From the NCBI GenBank assembly GCA_963693315.1, contig OY856186.1:97134943-97198942 (forward strand): 64,000 bases of DNA. Direction: 5' to 3'. Under the pieces are notes generated by a model. That model was not told the DNA's origin, made no database searches, and saw only the letters and a program-made list of their open reading frames with translations. A program made the position numbers and the translations under genes. The stretch is from Diogma glabrata (taxonomy: Eukaryota; Arthropoda; Insecta; Diptera; Cylindrotomidae). Positions 13,415 to 23,525 of the stretch are shown here, piece after piece (position 1 is the stretch's first letter; each line of letters starts with the position of its first letter).

Positions 13415-14869
13415 TTACATATCCTACCAATCCTACAAATCTGGTATATTTCCCTAGTGCTGGAAGTTGGCAAATGTCCAGCCCGTCCCCAAAAAGGGAC
13501 CAAAATCCGATATCTCAATTATAGGCCAATAGCTTTACTATCGGTCCTATCCAAAGTCTACGAGCATTATATTAATACACACATTTCAAAATTTCTGGAA
13601 GAAAATCATTTGATATCCGACAGCCAATACGGTTTTCGAAACAAAAGATCAACTACCGATCTATTAAACTATGTAGCGCATTGTTGGAACAGCATACTTG
13701 ATAAAGGTGGTGAAACGTACGTGATCGCATTAGACATCTCAAAAGCATTTGATCGAATCTGGCATGCCAACTTAATCAACAAGCTCGTTGCGTATGGCTT
13801 TCATCCCAATGTCGTGAAGCTGATTCAAAATTTTCGATCCAACCGGTACATTTCGGCCTCCTTAGACGGATTTTCTTCTGAGTCTAAACTAATGAACGGT
13901 GGTGTACCTTAAGGCTCAGTATTGTCCCCAACCCTATTTTTGATTTATATCAACGAATTGTTGAAAATCACCAGCAACCCAATAAATAGTTTTGCAGATG
14001 ATAGTGCTCTGCACAAGTCGTTCGAGCCCCTTCCTTCAAAAGGTAAAATGCACGAACAAATTAATCCCGCCCGGAAGGACGCTGCCATAAACGTGCATAA
14101 AGACCTAAAAAAAGTCGCCGATTGGGGTGACAAAAAACTGGTCAATTTCAACTCTACCAAAACACAGCTGTTGATTGTTTCCAGATCAAAGACCGAGTTC
14201 ACCAAAGATATTTTATTCAGTATGTGTGATGAACCAATAGGTGAATGTAAAAACATTTGTTTATTGGGTGTCACAGTTTCAAATGACCTTCTCTGGAACG
14301 ATCATGTAATGGCGATGGCAAAAAGCGCGTCTAAAAAACTCGGCCTCCTTAATAGATACAAAAAAAATTTTCACTTCATACCGATTGCTCCATGTTTATA
14401 GGTCAAAAATATTCGTCCCTGTATGGGGTACTGTTGTCAAGTTTGGGGTGCTGCTTTTGTTCCATCTTGGCCCTCTTGGACTCTTCAAAAGCGGGCTATA
14501 CGAATTGTGGGTGATCGAGCTTTGACATCAAAACTTGATTCCCTACAACATCGTCGCACTGTTGCTGACCTCGCTGTTTTTTTTTACAAATATCGTCTTC
14601 AACAGTGCTCAGATGAAATCAGCAGCATCATGCCTCAAACTTATTCTTACCCCCGTTCCACTCGGCTATCGGCTACCGCAACCAGTGAAACGGTCGAGAT
14701 CCCACGCTGTCATACTGGCAGATCGCAGAAAGACTTCTTTGTCCGAGCTGCATACAAATGGAATAGTTTGCCGGAACCCTTAGTCTCAGGTGGCTTCAAC
14801 TCGCAGAAGTTTAAAAAAAGCGTTCATCAACACCTTAGAACGCCAGTTGTTGTGGGAACTAGGTCTTAA
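13415..14869 (+). pseudogene. Family B reverse transcriptase with in-frame stop
   Basis: The RT order is intact: NYRPIALLS, QYGFRNKRST (block 2), ALDISKAFDRIWH (first catalytic Asp), then NGGVP followed by a TAA stop exactly where the family has Gln in GVPQGS, then SVLSPTLFLIYIN and SFADDSALH (catalytic DD). Further on come FNSTKTQLL, LLGVTVSNDLLW, a stop after HFIPIAPCL, GYCCQVWG and RSQKDFFVRAAYKWNSLPE. Two stops (about 13910 and 14399) and a few frame steps are the only damage, so this is a rather young corpse. Jockey/CR1-like; clade uncertain. Confidence 0.85.
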
Positions 14870-14946
14870 AAGGTATTTATGTGTTGTTCTGACACTTATT
14901 CTAAACCCTATTACAATTACACAACACTTTTTATTTAAAAAAAAAA
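13415..14946 (+). mobile_element. 5'-truncated non-LTR element, family B
   Basis: It begins within the RT (WKLANVQPVPKKG in frame 2, then NYRPIALLSVLSKVYE), runs through the complete thumb/connection region to a stop at about 14867, and ends in a 3' UTR with TTTATGTGTTGTTCTGACAC and an A-rich tail. It lies in the same orientation inside a family-A element, whose halves lie on either side. 5' truncation is the usual result of target-primed reverse transcription. No clear target duplication is visible at the edges. Confidence 0.8.
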
Positions 14947-15265
14947 TATATAAGTGATATAAAAAGGTTACACCAAGGCTGTGGAAGAAACAATAAACAA
15001 CTATGGATATAATCGAGTCCGGAATGAAAACTCACCGCAAGTCGCTGCAGAAGAAAACCAACGACCTCGCAGCACTCGATGCATTCTAGTGCAACTAAGA
15101 TCCGGCTAATCACGTGACAAGAATCGACCCCCAAATTATTAACATGTGCCACATGATGTTGACCACCTATCTACATGTTCAGAGAATGCAACGGACCTGA
15201 CAAAGACAGAAACTAGAAACGGAATCGAACGAGTAGTACTTTATCAACGTCGCTACATCAACTTA
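14947..15265 (+). pseudogene. Non-LTR family A, C-terminal part (second half)
   Basis: In frames that change, this reads NNYGYN, then PRSTRCILVQLRSG, then a degraded I-N-M-C-H-M and DHLSTCSENATDLT. These are the family's PR.TR..LAQLRSG segment and Cys/His tail, as at 2975-3228. It completes the copy that starts at 12366 and was split by family B. Confidence 0.65.
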
Positions 15266-16114
15266 GAAATTAATAAATTAACTGATTTTTATTTCTAATT
15301 AATAGTAATTAATAAAAGCCGCGTTTGATTTGGCTAAAGCAATTTTATTTAATATGGCCTACGCTAGGTCATTTTATCTGTCAAAATATTTTAAGGAAGA
15401 TAGTCAATAAGATAAAAATAGTAATTTCTTACGGATCAACTACTGTTATTCTAGCTATGTAGTTATCAACCTATCATCGTAGACGTCAGCGATACAATCA
15501 TATGATTTCGAAATGATGCAAGTTTATATTTTATAAGGAACTCAATATAAGAAACAATATGTATACAAATATACCGGTACAAATATACCAAAATATTTTC
15601 TATTTTTCCCCATTTTTTGAAACATTTAAAGAACATACAACAAAACAAATCACGACACATTTTTTCAGAACTACATATTTTGAGTTTCTTTTTATTGTTT
15701 TAAAAAAACAAACGACCATGTGTTTTTAATATATTTTTTTTTTTAATTTTTGACCGTATATCTGTTTCTTAATTCTTATACAAACTTGTTTTGCAATTTT
15801 ATTTTTTGATTCTTTCATTGTTAAATATTCTTTTACGCATTAGTTGCTGATTGTTTACTTTTTGACCTTTCTTTATACTCAGAAATTAATTTTTTTTATT
15901 CAACATATATTTGTTTTGTTCTACAATTCATGGCGCCTTATCAAAATGGATCAGTGGAGATATCATGAGCGCCGGCCAGTTATTTTTAATGATAGAAATC
16001 CTCTGGTTGTACTAAAATCAATATCTGTACCACCATTTTAAATGAAAAAGTATTATCATCAACCTTTAAGAAGTTGAAAATAAATTGACATCTTAAGATT
16101 TGGTTATCGTGTCG
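15266..16114. other. No recognisable feature
   Basis: AT-rich; the short reading frames show no known motif. Confidence 0.5.
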
Positions 16115-16470
16115 TAAAGCCTCGTATACATGATGATAGTAAATTCGACTGTTGCAGTCATAACAGGGACTGTCATATACTTTTGATAAAGTGTGAACGA
16201 AGATACTGTCATGATAGTTCTGTCGCATTGTACTGCCGCAATATCAAAATGGACTTGATAGAGTAACAGTCCTGCCGTGACAGTGACAACAGATGTCATC
16301 GTGTGAACGGAGCTGTCTTGACGGTTCATTATCATTTTGCACAGTGTTGATTTTTGATTGATTTGATTTTTTGTTAAATACAACTGTCGAGCAAGCTAAT
16401 GCCGTCAGCAGTTGAATTGTTATGACCGACTATTGCGATAGTTTACTGTCATCGTGCATACGAGACTTAA
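16115..16470. mobile_element. MITE with ~30-bp terminal inverted repeats, TAA flanks
   Basis: The left end AGCCTCGTATACATGATGAT pairs with the right end (reverse complement AGTCTCGTATGCACGATGAC), and TAA stands on both sides (16115-16117 and 16468-16470). A TAA trinucleotide duplication would suit a PIF/Harbinger-type MITE; a TA duplication (Tc1/mariner type) is the alternative. The interior repeats the word ACTGTCAT/ATGACAGT several times. Confidence 0.65.
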
Positions 16471-18059
16471 TGGTAACCAACCGACCAGTGTTCATGCTTC
16501 GAACACAGTAATTGGTTGAATGTATTTTGTTGGTAATCTTGCATCAATGTTAAAAAGAAAATGATTTGTAATTATAATTAGAGGTACTAAATTTATTATA
16601 AATTACTAGGCGCCAGTGTTCCAATCAAATAACATGTATGTTGGTTATTAAGCGATAATAAAAAATAAAATTGTATTTTTGTTACAAAATAAAAGAGAAT
16701 TTATTGCAATTATTTTACAAAAAATAAATCTATCGATATCACATGGTTTAAGCATGTGTTTGTCCCGTGTTTTTAACACTATATTTTTACGTTATTTTTT
16801 ATCAATAGAAAAATATGGAATAATTTAAATGGAAAGAATGTACAGGTATATAAAATTCATATGCGGTTATATTGGAAATGATCAGCAAAATTGTATATTT
16901 AATAAATAATAAAACTTGAAAATTTATATATTTTGAACGAAAATCATAATTTGCAGCTTCTTCAGTTGCCAAATATCGACATAATCCAAACCAATTGTAA
17001 TTATGACAACGGATAAACAATAAACATACACAACCTCTATATATAACTTGTTAAAAATAGCATCTATTAATAAAAAAGTCTGTGTAAATTGTGTAACAAT
17101 ACAAATTCGCAATAGTGCACGACTTTCACTGTATTTTTGAAAAACCAAACATGGTCATTTTTAGTACTTTATGTAATTGCGCGTCAAATTATTTTAAATC
17201 TTTTTTAAAACAAAATAGCTCTTCGATGATAAAAAAAAATAATTTATTATTAATTATATTATTATTAATATTCCCATAATCTCACTTTCTATTTGAAATA
17301 AACCATATATTTTATTTATATTTTTTGCAAAAGGTCAGTAATATATAAAATTTATTATAAATAAATAAATAAACATGTGCTTGGTTTTCTTCTTATTTTT
17401 TTTTATAAAATTTAAAACGCAGCAATAACTTTCTTTGGTTTGTTTTATATTGATGAATGTATAATGTTGCATCATACGATTCAAGGAATGCGTCGTTTGT
17501 AAAAAAAAATGGGTTTACAATATAAAATTACTATTTCTACTTTATATTAAAAACCATATGTTCAGTAGTAAAATTTATGTTAACACATGAAATTAATTTT
17601 AATTCACCCTTATTTATTAATATTTCAATCAAATATTATTGAAGAGATAAAGTTATTATATCAGCTGACAAAATTCAATCAAAATGAGACACTCATAATT
17701 AATTTTTTGAATTGTAATTTTGATTGATCAATATTTTAATAATTTATTTTAATTTTTTTTCATTAATATATTGAACATGTGTTTAGTTAGATATAATAAG
17801 ATTATCAGAACAAATGATTTTTATAAAATTAATTTTTTTTAAATCGTTCGACCTTAAAATACAAAATGGCGGGGCAACAGCTGAGCTTAACCGGGTCTGA
17901 ACACCATTTACCGAATAGATTTTATTTACAAAAATTACACGCGGGAAATGCTAATTCTATAAACATATATTTATTAAATTATATATAATTATTATAATTA
18001 TTTTAACTTTTAATTGAAAAAAAAAGAAGAAATTAAATACAAAAAGAAATGAAACTCAC
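16471..18059. other. AT-rich stretch, possible intron of the gene starting at 18130
   Basis: No repeat or protein is recognised. If the exon at 18060-18130 is real, this is the 5' part of its first intron. A GCGGGAAA word at 17941 and GGCAACAGCTGAG near 17877 echo the promoter-side sequence at 18283-18298. Confidence 0.4.
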
Positions 18060-18130
18060 ATATTTTCTTCAATTTCAAAATCACAATCCAACGTCGTTGT
18101 TATTTCTTCACTTTTAATCACAATTGACAT
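18060..18130 (-). CDS. Candidate first coding exon of an unidentified host gene (partial)
   Basis: Reading leftwards from an ATG at 18130 there are 23 open codons (MSIVIKSEEITTTLDCDFEI then EEN) plus two bases, ending at a consensus 5' splice site, TAT|GTGAGT (GT at 18059-18058). The peptide is acidic, with Ser, Lys and Thr, as in the N-termini of many fly nuclear proteins. The family is not recognised and no second exon could be found downstream (lower coordinates). The compact 5' leader and initiator-like sequence just upstream favour a real gene start, but all parts are short and could arise by chance. Confidence 0.4.
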
Positions 18131-18345
18131 ATTTTATTAAATCACAATAATTATTTATATAATTACTAATAATCTTTTGATTCAATTTTTGTTGGGTTCT
18201 TAATATTATTATTTATTTTTTTTTAAATCACTGATCGCAATAATCGCACAACACACCTTGTAGACTTTCAGCAGATTTCTGTGGCGGGAAACAGCTGAGG
18301 CCGTAGATGACGCTATAAAAAATATTTCTACGCGCTTGGGCGGAA
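18131..18345 (-). promoter_or_regulatory. Candidate core promoter and 5' leader
   Basis: On the minus strand TCAGTGA at 18234-18228 matches the insect initiator, which would give a leader of about 100 bases to the ATG at 18130. About 50 bp upstream, GTTTCCCGCC (18292-18283) resembles an E2F site and is followed by CAGCTG. The block 18240-18345 is clearly GC-richer than its surroundings. Function is inferred from motif and position only. Confidence 0.35.
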
Positions 18346-19523
18346 ACACATTTCACCGTATTTGAATATATATGATAATTTAAATAACCAAATTACACTA
18401 AAATATTATAATTCAATTGGAATTTTATAATATGACAATAAAGAATTTAAAATATATTGTAGTTTACTAAATATTTTATTTATTGGTACTATTTTAGTCT
18501 CGTGAAATAGAAAATGGTGTACGGTGTCAGGTCGCGTCTGCCAGCTGGCTTTTAAACCACGCCCCCAAGCCATTTTATTGATGTGCAAGAATCATTCAAA
18601 TGTGTTGAATAAAAATTTAATTAAAATACGAATGTGTGTTGTACTATTTATATTGTATTTATACTGTAAAAAATTGTTTTTTTTATTTTTCATATGTTGA
18701 GATGAGATAAAAGATAATAAAAAACATATGCGGACTTACTTTATTTATGCTGTCTCGTTTTGTGTTTTTTTAGAAAGAAACAAATTTTTAAGGGAGACTT
18801 TAAAGTTTACTATCAAGGAAAATGGATATAAAATTGGTTTTTGTCTAAATTCGTGCCAAGGACCCATGAAACTCAAGATGTTATAGTTTTAATTCATTCA
18901 ATTGAAGTGATCCGGTTTGAGGCATTTCGTGTAAACTTATGTGGAATACTGATATGTGATAGCGTAGTATTGTACTAATTGATCTTCAACGGAAATAAAA
19001 AATATCACACACTGCCGAAAACCATGAACGATCAACATACAGTTAGTACATTAGTTTAGTAAAATTGTCTATATAATAAAACTTAATATTCTCCCCCAAT
19101 ACTAAGCATTTTTTTTTTAAAGAAAAGAATAAAAATACAAATAAACAAGGAAAAGAATATACCCTCTCTATTTTCTAAATGAATAAAACAATGTTCTCGC
19201 TCTATGGGTCATGTTTTTCTTTTCTAACAAAAAATAGTGGAAATTGAAGCCTAAAAAAAAGAACAGAAAACGTATTTCTGATATTAATACTAAAATCTAT
19301 GGATTTCAATTTCTTATTTGAAATTTTCTTATACGAATCATTTTTGATGTTTTTGTTTATTTATTGATTTTTAATGAAAGGAATGATATTAATCAATATA
19401 CATAATTAGTAATTATATTAGAAATTATTTAACATAATAATGAAGTTGATGTCCAAATAATTTAGCTTAATATACCTTTAATTTCAATTTATTTATCTGT
19501 GGTGTTTTTTTGTGGTGTTCATG
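18346..19523. other. No recognisable gene
   Basis: AT-rich. One GC-rich patch (18510-18570) contains CCACGCCCCC, an Sp1/KLF-like word, and could be upstream regulatory sequence; nothing else stands out. Confidence 0.4.
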
Positions 19524-19670
19524 CTCCATTTAGGAGCGTTGCCAAGCTAATCAGCTTCGAATATTCAACACGGTCATTCGCAACAGAGGTGTAATTACCA
19601 TATGGCAGCCGATTTTTTTAAGGTCGTTCATTACGTTCTTCTCCCATTGTAGTCGTGGTCTACCTCGAGG
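19524..19670 (-). pseudogene. RTE-type LINE, C-terminal fossil
   Basis: On the minus strand it translates to PRGRPRLQWEKNVMNDLKKI. The last coding bases, the stop and the start of the 3' UTR (GCTCCTAAATGGAG) are identical to those of the intact RTE element at 36891. This is the last ~50 codons of a related copy, with a frameshift after the GRP..W segment. Only the extreme 3' end survives, as is usual for 5'-truncated LINE insertions. Confidence 0.65.
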
Positions 19671-20099
19671 TCATGCATTAGCGTCATCGATTCGTTCATT
19701 ATTGGAACATTTAGAAAATTATGTAAAATCGGTACTCATTCTTAACGTAAAAATGATGTGATTTATTTGAAGTTATCTATGTAGTACGGTCTGCCTGTTT
19801 TAAATCAACTGTAGTGTGTACATTACAACGATTATTTCATTCGATCAACTTGTATTGAAATAAATGTTTTAAAATTTTCTTCTTATTGTTTGTTGGCGCC
19901 ATCGTTTGGGAAACATTTTATTTAAAATACCCGTGTTCTTTTAGGTAAACTGACTAGCCGAACCATATATTTGAAATGAAACGAGAAAAATATGAAGTGT
20001 CTTAGATATTTTTCTACTACATCCTCTTTCTAATCGAGAGAATAGATTGCTGCCAAAGAATTAAGAGAATAGTAGAGGAAATAAAACTAATGTATATAT

Positions 20100-20910
20100 C
20101 CCAGAAAACACATTTTCAGACACTATAGTTGACGTGGTATCTTCGGATATTCAAAGAGTCTAAATAATGAATATTTCATATTTAGTGTGCTAAACATGTC
20201 CAACTAATTAATAAAAAAAAAAACACATCAGAAAACACATTGACATCAAAATTACATCACGCTAAGTCACATCTTATGTAAGATCTAGGTCATATATCAG
20301 TCAAAGTAGCTCTCAGATCACTTTTTTTTGCATCGTATTCTTTTTGTACAAAAAGATTGCTCTCTTTTGATCTGAAAATATTTTTCTGGATCTAGATTTT
20401 TTGGTAGATCAAGTTGTAAATATGTACAATAAAGTTACACAGATGCATTTACACATCTGTCAAATTAGTAAACTACTTATTATTATTTTTTTTAAAGTGA
20501 AAAAGTTATTGTTTAAATAAATGTTTTGTTTAAATCGTGTTTTAAATTAAAAATTTGAAAGAAAATTATTTAATTAAATACTATTAATTACAAAAACATT
20601 AAATGACGGTTCACAACTAAAAAACGAGATGAAATTTTTTCATATTCTTTTTATGAAAAAAAAAATCACTTTTTCTGCTCTGGCGAAAAGAAAACGACAT
20701 AAGTCATATTAAAGTCATATTTAAGTCCAAACTATGACATCATATCAAAGTCAAATATAAGAGATCAGTATGAAGTCATGAAAGCATCATATAAATGATA
20801 CCATGTTATGGTCATGACGGGTGTCAGATTTATGTCAAATTTACGTAACAACTACCTCACATACATATGACGTTCGTGTGATGTCATATTTATGTCTTGT
20901 GTTCACTGGG
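20100..20910. mobile_element. TIR element with TGACATA-rich arms (copy 1)
   Basis: Ends are CCCAGAAAACACATTT (20100) and GTGTTCACTGGG (20910), inverted repeats of each other. The subterminal 150-250 bases on each side are packed with ATGACATCA/TATGTCAT-like words. A second copy in the opposite orientation lies at 35105-35757 and matches over most of both arms. No ORF, so it is non-autonomous; the superfamily is undecided. The clustered words look like subterminal transposase-binding sites (inference). Confidence 0.75.
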
Positions 20911-21082
20911 ACGTATATAAAATCGTGCAAATGAAGTTATTTTTAAATTAGTTTTTGTAAATAAATTTTTAAGTGTTATTCTATAGAGCGATTTTTCTGT
21001 TCTGGTGTTTACCGCAATGCCGCTGCTTTATATGGGATTTCATACAAAACACAAGTTGAATAATTTTAAAAATTATCAGTTG

Positions 21083-21867
21083 TAATTTCCCAAGGGCGGT
21101 GATAATTCGAAATAATTTTTCGCCAAAAATTTCGAAAGCAAGTATATTGATAAAAGCACGAGGCCATAGGCCGAGGGCTATTATCAATACCACTTGCTTG
21201 AGGAGAATCCGTTTAGAAAATTTTTCGCCATTTTTCATTTCTTGATATATTTTTTATGAATTATACGTTGGCCTACTGTGATATCAGTTAATTATTTCAA
21301 AATTAAATTGATAATTTTTAATATCCCAGTAAGCCAGACGTATAAATATTTGTTATTAGTATAATTCAAATTTAATTGGTGAAATTGAATGATGTAATTA
21401 CATTTTAGAGAATTTCATTGGTTTAAATTAAAATAAAACAAAGGCAAAAAAATTTTAGTAGTAATTTCCCAAGGGCGATGATGATCCGAAATAATTTTTT
21501 GGCAAAAATTTCGAAAGCAAGTATATTGATAAAAACACGAGGGCTATTATCAGTACCACTTGCTTAAGGAATTTTCCAAAAAGTTATGAGAATTTATCAA
21601 CGAACGAGGGGAATTCGTTTAGAAAATTTTTTGCCATTTTTCATTTCGTTAAATATATTTTTTATGAATTATGCCTAGTGCGGTATCAGTTTATTATTTC
21701 AAAAAATATTTGATTATTTTTAACATCCCAGTAGGCCAGACGTATAACTATTTGTTATTAGTATAATTCAAATGTTACTGCTGAAATTGAATGTTGTCAT
21801 TACATTTTAGAGAATTTCATTGTGTTAAATTAAAATTAAGGCAAAAAATTTTCTATGAAATTTCTCA
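21083..21867 (+). repeat. Tandem duplication, two ~390-bp units
   Basis: Units 21083-21459 and 21462-21867 both begin TAATTTCCCAAGGGCG and share AAGCAAGTATATTGATAAAA, TTTTTATGAATTAT, the CCAGACGTATAA block and ATTTTAGAGAATTTCATTG. They are diverged by point changes and small indels. The duplication lies inside the left half of the outer element and is absent from its right half. Confidence 0.8.
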
Positions 21868-22054
21868 TTTTACCACAATTGAACAATTTTAATTTTCTTA
21901 TCGAGTATTATTGACTATATATAAAGCGTAATTATATAAAATATTTTATTTTCTTCTGTCCGTAAAACAAATACGAAAATGGGTTAAATTTTTAATACAA
22001 CTTTGTAAGGGAAATGTTGGCAAATTTTGTTTCTTTTTTGGGTGTCCTAATAAA

Positions 22055-22290
22055 ATATCACACGAAAAAATCACACACGAAAGGATATCACGTCGAAAAT
22101 ATCACAGCGAAAAAATCACACTATACGAAAATATCACATCACTAAAATATCACATCACGAAAATATCACATCCAAAAATCACACGTTTGAAAATATCACA
22201 CCTTAAAATCACACGCGAAAAAATATCACATACAAAAATCACACGCCAAAAAATATCACATCTAAAAATCACACCCGAAAAAATATCATG
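22055..22290 (+). repeat. TATCACA minisatellite-like left terminus
   Basis: At least a dozen imperfect units of 13-17 bases built on AAAATATCACATC / AAAATCACACG. The inverted counterpart is 26740-26975 (GTGTGATTTT / GATGTGATATTTTT). Confidence 0.85.
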
Positions 22291-22319
22291 TAAAAAATAT
22301 TTTATTGTAAAAAAACATA

Positions 22320-22906
22320 GGGCCATATCGACAAACCCAACTAAAATCGCAACTACAACTAAAGTGTCAGTTTTGGTATTTTTAAACCACATTAAATCGT
22401 CAGTTTTAAATGTAGATTAAAGTTGTAGTTGCAGTTTTAGTTGTGGATATCGGTGATTAAATTTACACTTACAATTGACGGTTAAAATTCGATGATAGAT
22501 TTTTTTAAATCAATACGTTGTCAAATAATATTTTATAATAAAATGTTTTGAGACATTAATATATATGTGTAATTCAATTGTGTTTTTTATAAAAATTTAA
22601 CTAATTGAAAACTCTAAATAATTGTTATTTCATGCAATTCAATATTGTTTTGTGTTGCATTTAACTTGTTTTTACTATAGTTACATTATTATTATTATTA
22701 CAATAAATTTTAATACATAATTACTGATTTCTAATTATTGCTGTGTGTTCGAAAAATTATAGTTTTAAATTACGTTTAAAAATACCATCAAAATCTCAAC
22801 TAAATTCGTAGTTTTAATGTGGTTTAAAAATACCAGTTTTAAACATCAATTTCGAAAAAACTGTGACTACAACTAAAAGTTGTAGTTGCGTCTGTCGATA
22901 TGGCCC
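22320..22906. mobile_element. MITE, GGGCCATATCGAC termini
   Basis: The left end GGGCCATATCGACAAACCCA and right end (inverse GGGCCATATCGACAGACGCA) form an inverted repeat that continues through AACTACAACT and TTAAACCACATTAAA blocks. ATA stands on both outer sides. It is a non-coding, later insertion into the MULE-like element. Confidence 0.75.
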
Positions 22907-23525
22907 ATAATCTCCCTATATAAAATATAAATTTTTTAAAGAATTCTGAGATAGCAATCTTTCATATGATACCGTATTTGACTTAGTAAAAACGTTTTCA
23001 ACAACTTTACGTCATTACCCTATCAAACAAATTAATCTTATTTTATTGATTTTGGATCCCAAATTATTTAATCAATATTCATATCAAATTTTAGATCGAA
23101 AAGATTTATAGTTTACACGATAGGACGGTAACAGACAGATACGCGGCAACCGGTGTATAAAAATAATACTAAAAATAAATTAACTGCGTGTTTTAACAAT
23201 TATGTATACATGAGCAATTTTTCTTAACATTTTAATTCTCAGGAACAGGATGGTAATTTGTAAAAATATTTCATATCCTTTCTGTCCATATTATGTACTT
23301 TATTTCACTGGATTTCTTTGTCTGAACACACTGCTTCATATAATAACCATGTTGTAGCGACATCTTCAAAACCTGAGAATTCAAAAATTTTCATATCAAT
23401 GGTACACATTGCTGCAATCTCTAAATCTGTAATAATTATTCTAGGATTTGCATTGGATATTAATTCTAAAAGTGCCATCAACATTTTACAGTAAGTATCA
23501 TGTGTTATTTGGTAACAATGCTAAT

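Noticed and set aside
22055..22290. CRISPR-like regularly spaced repeats
   Set aside because: Units and spacers are degenerate and short, the array is mirrored at the other end of a transposon, and the DNA is eukaryotic.
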